Of a DNA stretch of 10,467 nucleotides, positions 7,089 to 10,467 are shown in pieces. The notes under the pieces were generated by a model that was not told the DNA's origin, searched no databases, and saw only the letters and a list, made by a program, of their open reading frames with translations. Every line of letters begins with the position of its first letter. The first letter of the stretch is position 1. This DNA is from an uncultured Helicobacteraceae bacterium (GTDB taxonomy: Bacteria; Campylobacterota; Campylobacteria; Campylobacterales; UBA6016): positions 1 to 10,467 of the forward strand of contig CALJKN010000189.1 of assembly GCA_937973585.1 (NCBI GenBank), read 5' to 3'. Made by a program: the position numbers and the translations under genes.

Positions 7089-7618
7089 GTTTTATAGAAA
7101 CGGAGAGACTTATTATCTGTCCATTTGAGAGACATCATCTTACCGAAACATATGTTTCTTGGCTAAACGATAAGAGTGTTTGTGAGTTTAACGGACATAG
7201 GCATTTTCCTTATACTATGGCTAAAGCGGAAAGTTATCTTGAATATATTTCTAAAGCTTCTGCCTTGATTGTTGTTGCATTGCATCAAAAGAGCGACAAT
7301 GCGCATATAGGAAATGCATCAATAGGAGATATTGACTTTTTAAACTCTAGTGCAACGTTAAATATCTTAATAGGCGAAAAAGAGAGCTGGGGCAAAGGAT
7401 ATGCTTTTGAAGCACTTAATGCTCTTTTGCGCCATGCTTTTTTGGAGTTAAATTTAAATAGAGTTTCGTGTGGAACATCAGATTGCAATATAGCAATGCA
7501 ACGAGTTGCACTAAAGCTTGGCATGAAGCAAGAGGGTGTCAGAAGGTCTGCAATGTATAAAAACGGCTCTTATGTCGATATGCTTGATTACTCTATATTA
7601 AAAAGTGAATATAAATGA
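7085..7618 (+). CDS. GNAT-family N-acetyltransferase (RimJ/RimL type)
   Basis: This 177-residue protein probably transfers an acetyl (or other acyl) group from the CoA thioester to an amino group, likely the amino sugar made by the preceding aminotransferase. The N-terminus IETERLIICPFERHHL is typical of RimJ/RimL-like GNATs. The acetyl-CoA pyrophosphate loop is ESWGKGYAFEAL (100-111), a Q/RxxGxG/A-type motif. The C-terminal block LGMKQEGVRRSAMYKNG (145-161) and the ending DMLDYSIL are also typical. I start it at ATG 7085, which overlaps the aminotransferase stop as ATGA like its neighbours; the upstream in-frame ATG at 7061 would add eight residues inside the preceding gene. The stop overlaps the next ATG the same way. 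An N-acetyl group placed here could be the one later turned into an acetamidino group. Family firm, substrate inferred. Confidence 0.9.
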   Translation: MSFIETERLIICPFERHHLTETYVSWLNDKSVCEFNGHRHFPYTMAKAESYLEYISKASALIVVALHQKSDNAHIGNASIGDIDFLNSSATLNILIGEKESWGKGYAFEALNALLRHAFLELNLNRVSCGTSDCNIAMQRVALKLGMKQEGVRRSAMYKNGSYVDMLDYSILKSEYK

Positions 7619-9501
7619 AAATTTTATTTTTTAGCATGCATTCTTCTATATGGCAACATGCTTTTCCGGAGGCATTGGTAGCAAAAGCTTTGATTGATGG
7701 TGGACATGATGTTGTGCATACATGGTGCGATGGTCTTTTTGATAAGCTATGTATATGTATGGTTGCTAATGGTCTTAGCCTTGATTCCGATGTGTCGGCA
7801 AAGCAGAGAATATGTTCTTTTTGCAAACAAAATAAGTCACTATTGCAGAGTAAGTTTAGTTTTAACGGAGTAAATTTAGAAGATTTTTTGGATTCAACCG
7901 AAGTTGCTTTTATAGATACTGAGATTTCCAAGCTATTACCGAGTGATTACTATGACTATGAGTATGGTGGCATTCCTATAGGGCGCTTATCTATATACGA
8001 GACTATGTTGCGCTTTAAAAAAAATACACTCGGGATTGAATCTGATATTGAAGCAGATTATTATAAGGCATGGCTTAAAAACGCTTTTTGCGTTGCTATG
8101 GCGGCTCCAAAGATAATAGAGCGTATAAAGCCGGATAAATTATTGATATATAGCAACACGTATTCTTCCAACAATGTAATTAATTTTTACGCAAAAGCCA
8201 TTGGTATCGATTCGTACAGCATGACGGCATGGGATAATTTGGCTAATTTTTATCGTGGGCTGAATATTGTAAAAGGGTACAATTTAGATCATTATCGCGG
8301 CCTTTTTAATGTATGGGAAAAAGTCAAGCATAAACATTTTCCGCCAAAGCTAATTAAACAAATATTACCGCATATACTAAGCCAGATACATGCAAAAACT
8401 TTTGTGACATATTCAAGGGGCAGGCAGGGTGATAAAAATATTTTAGACTATTTTAAAATTTCTGAAAACCAAAAAATAGTCTTAGCAATGATGAGTTCAT
8501 ATGATGAGATAATCGCTTCTTATGCCATAGGTGAATTTGCAACTTGCGAAACAAGGCTATTTAAAAACCAAGCCGAATGGATTGGTGCTCTGATTGAATA
8601 TTTCAAAGAAAGGCCGGATCTTTTTTTAATTATTAGGGTTCATCCTAGAGAGTTTCCAAACCATAGAGAGGGGCAAAAATCTAAAAACGCAGAACTATAT
8701 GAGAAGTTGCTAACTAATTTGTCAGACAATATTGTCGTAAACTGGCCATCTGATAATATCTCGGTGTATGATTTGGCGGAGCATGTGAGCTTGGTTTTAA
8801 ACGGATTCTCTAGTAGTGGGTTAGAGATGGCTTTGCTCGGAATTCCGGTACTTTCTTATGCGAACGAGTGGAATTCTTATCCTGTCGATTTGGATACAAA
8901 GATTGACACAAGAGATGATTTGTTTGCCTCTATTGACGGATTGATAGAGGCGGGATGGAGCTTTGAGAGGATTAAATTAGCATATAGATGGTTAGCCTTT
9001 AAGTTTTCTTTCGGTAGTTTTGATATATCTGACGGGTTTGTAATGCAGCCGGGCGAGCCTGTAAGAAAATATGCAGACTTATTAACTGCTCCAAAGTCTA
9101 TTGAAATTAGTTCCGAAATTTGTCGTTTTATAGAATCGGGAGCCATAAATCATGCGGATATTTTAGACTTTTCTATTTTTGAAGACTCTAGCGAAGAAGA
9201 GGAACTGGAGGCAATATTGGAGACAATACGCTTGGTTTATGCAAATTTGTATGAAAATCAAGCTGAACTACATCATTGTTTTAAAAAATTTGCCGATAAT
9301 GTACATAGGGATTATCTTAACAGGATCGGAGCCGAAAAAAGCAGTTTGCAAACTTTTTTTAGAAACTTGAAAAATTTGCGTAATAGCATAAAAAATGAAT
9401 GGAAAAAAAAATATACAACTAGAAATCCGATCCGAGGCAAGCTACATTCTAAAATGACCAAATTCTTAAAGGAGATATCATGTCCGACACGAAAGCATTG
9501 A
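7615..9501 (+). CDS. Large capsule-biosynthesis-like protein (GT-B-like)
   Basis: This 628-residue protein most resembles capsule or surface polysaccharide biosynthesis proteins with a GT-B fold, and probably transfers a sugar in the cytoplasm. It starts MKILFFSMHSSIWQHAFPEA, a GT-B-like first strand and helix. A cysteine group follows (Cys38, Cys46, Cys48, Cys67, Cys70 in WCDG, LCICM and RICSFC) that could bind metal. The second half has LIIRVHPREFPNH (338-350) and SSSGLEMALLGIPVLSY (399-415), an order like the HP and Ser/Glu loop motifs of the Capsule_synth/KpsC-KpsS group. The last 110 residues contain an acidic run (523-531) and then a helical basic tail ending SCPTRKH. No signal peptide or membrane span is seen. 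ATG overlaps the GNAT stop; the 3' end overlaps the dioxygenase gene by 22 bases and holds its ribosome site. The specific reaction is unknown. Confidence 0.72.
   Translation: MKILFFSMHSSIWQHAFPEALVAKALIDGGHDVVHTWCDGLFDKLCICMVANGLSLDSDVSAKQRICSFCKQNKSLLQSKFSFNGVNLEDFLDSTEVAFIDTEISKLLPSDYYDYEYGGIPIGRLSIYETMLRFKKNTLGIESDIEADYYKAWLKNAFCVAMAAPKIIERIKPDKLLIYSNTYSSNNVINFYAKAIGIDSYSMTAWDNLANFYRGLNIVKGYNLDHYRGLFNVWEKVKHKHFPPKLIKQILPHILSQIHAKTFVTYSRGRQGDKNILDYFKISENQKIVLAMMSSYDEIIASYAIGEFATCETRLFKNQAEWIGALIEYFKERPDLFLIIRVHPREFPNHREGQKSKNAELYEKLLTNLSDNIVVNWPSDNISVYDLAEHVSLVLNGFSSSGLEMALLGIPVLSYANEWNSYPVDLDTKIDTRDDLFASIDGLIEAGWSFERIKLAYRWLAFKFSFGSFDISDGFVMQPGEPVRKYADLLTAPKSIEISSEICRFIESGAINHADILDFSIFEDSSEEEELEAILETIRLVYANLYENQAELHHCFKKFADNVHRDYLNRIGAEKSSLQTFFRNLKNLRNSIKNEWKKKYTTRNPIRGKLHSKMTKFLKEISCPTRKH
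9468..9474 (+). promoter_or_regulatory. Ribosome binding site of the dioxygenase gene
   Basis: AAAGGAG is followed by five bases and ATG 9480. It is the best Shine-Dalgarno in the window and lies within the last codons of the 628-residue gene, suggesting coupled but independently strong initiation. Confidence 0.8.
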
Positions 9502-10467
9502 GCGTAAAAGAATACAGAGAAAATATAGACAACTATAAAAGGGATTCCGAATATAGCACTAATAAGGCTCAAGACCTATGGAGGCATGTAAAAACGGTTA
9601 TAGAGGGAGTTGAGAGCTATTGGAAAAATAAAAATTATGAGACTCCGCCGGAGGCATATCAGTCCTTAATTAGGTTGTTTTGCGATACACAGGGTTCATC
9701 AAATGATTTTTTTCATGATATTGTTAAGCTTAACCATCCGCCATACAAGTTGCCTGAAACTGTAAAAGGGGTCTTGGGTGAGCTTGATAGCACCAAGCTA
9801 AAAACGATAAGTAGTCAGCTTGCGGAAAATGGTTTTTATGTATTTGAGCATAAGTTGGACGACGATATCATCGAAGAGTTGCTGGAAATTTCTAGAACAC
9901 AGGTTGCCCACGTAAGACCTATCGAGGCTGATGCAAAAACTTACAAAATCGAAGAAGAACTCCAAGAGATATATGACCCAAATAATAAGAAGGGCATCAG
10001 ATATGACTACTATCCTGATGTTTTGTTGTCCAATAATAGGGTTCAAAAAATGTTGGCAGATATGTCTCTTATTGCACTAGCTCAAGAGTATTTGGGGTGT
10101 CAACCTGTATCGGACGTATTGGGTTACTGGATTCATACTGATTTCGTAAAAGAATCTAATGCAATGGCGGCTACAAAATGGCACTTTGATATGGATAGAA
10201 TAAAATGGATGAAGGTATTTTTTTATTTGAGTGATATGGATACCGATCATGGTCCGCATTGTTTTGTGAGAGGCTCGCATAAAACGGGCGGGATTCCTGC
10301 AGAGCTTCTCAAAAGAGGTTATGCCAGAATAGAAGACTGGGAAGTTGAACAACACTACAAAAAAGAAGATATTTTAGAGGTGGTCGGCAAGAAGGGAACT
10401 ATAGTTGTGGTTGACACAAGAGGGCTACATAAGGGTAAATATTTACTAAAAGGCGATCGGACTTCAT
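9480..10467 (+). CDS. Phytanoyl-CoA dioxygenase-family Fe(II)/2-oxoglutarate oxygenase, 3' end outside window
   Basis: The frame from ATG 9480 stays open to the window edge, giving 329 codons with no stop, so the gene is partial. Members use Fe(II), O2 and 2-oxoglutarate to hydroxylate small molecules. The iron motif H-x-D is His235-Phe-Asp237 in KWHFDMD. The distal His is probably His317 in RGLHKG, and Arg327 ten residues later fits the 2-oxoglutarate carboxylate ligand. SDMDTDHGPHCFVRGSH (257-273) is the typical strand region between them. The first 110 or so residues are an extra N-terminal part, charged and probably helical, before the oxygenase region begins around ENGFYVFEH. AAAGGAG sits five bases before the start, and the gene overlaps its upstream neighbour by 22 bases. 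In this locus a role in hydroxylating a sugar or its acyl group is plausible, but the substrate cannot be read from sequence. Confidence 0.85.
   Translation, partial: MSDTKALSVKEYRENIDNYKRDSEYSTNKAQDLWRHVKTVIEGVESYWKNKNYETPPEAYQSLIRLFCDTQGSSNDFFHDIVKLNHPPYKLPETVKGVLGELDSTKLKTISSQLAENGFYVFEHKLDDDIIEELLEISRTQVAHVRPIEADAKTYKIEEELQEIYDPNNKKGIRYDYYPDVLLSNNRVQKMLADMSLIALAQEYLGCQPVSDVLGYWIHTDFVKESNAMAATKWHFDMDRIKWMKVFFYLSDMDTDHGPHCFVRGSHKTGGIPAELLKRGYARIEDWEVEQHYKKEDILEVVGKKGTIVVVDTRGLHKGKYLLKGDRTS

Overview
The window is a dense, single-strand (+) stretch of a surface-glycan or glycoprotein biosynthesis locus from an AT-rich bacterium. Heavy use of AGA/AGG for Arg and ATA for Ile, AT-rich wobble positions, GTG starts and this gene content are all compatible with Campylobacterota (the Campylobacter, Sulfurospirillum, Sulfurimonas type). 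That placement is an inference, because no rRNA or housekeeping marker is present. I see no tRNA, rRNA, CRISPR array, insertion sequence or clear terminator.

Region 1 (1-2193) is an amidine-forming module. It holds the C-terminal part of a WbuX/WbpG/PseA-type N-acetyl sugar amidotransferase, then a HisH-like glutaminase and a HisF-like partner. In such glycan loci this trio is thought to convert an N-acetyl group on a sugar to an acetamidino group, using ammonia from glutamine. The HisF copy has lost the loop-1 catalytic Asp of histidine biosynthesis but keeps the ammonia-gate residues.

An 88-bp gap (2194-2281) is the only real intergenic space. It holds one very small possible ORF and no convincing promoter.

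Region 2 (2282-7618) is a tightly coupled cassette, mostly with 4-bp stop/start overlaps: a zinc-ribbon SAM methyltransferase, an SpsF-like nucleotidyltransferase, a Gfo/Idh/MocA oxidoreductase, an unassigned protein with an RPHP motif, a DegT/DnrJ/EryC1 PLP aminotransferase and a GNAT acetyltransferase. Oxidation, transamination and acetylation are the steps expected for building an N-acylated amino sugar (or possibly an aminocyclitol). The nucleotidyltransferase would activate it and the methyltransferase could decorate it.

Region 3 (7615-10467) holds a 628-residue capsule-synthesis/GT-B-like protein and the first 329 codons of a phytanoyl-CoA dioxygenase-family (Fe(II)/2-oxoglutarate) protein that runs off the right edge.

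Taken together the genes look like the synthesis of an unusual amidino-, methyl- and perhaps hydroxyl-modified sugar for an O-antigen, capsule or flagellin glycan. The enzyme families are well supported. The exact sugar and the order of steps are not readable from the sequence.
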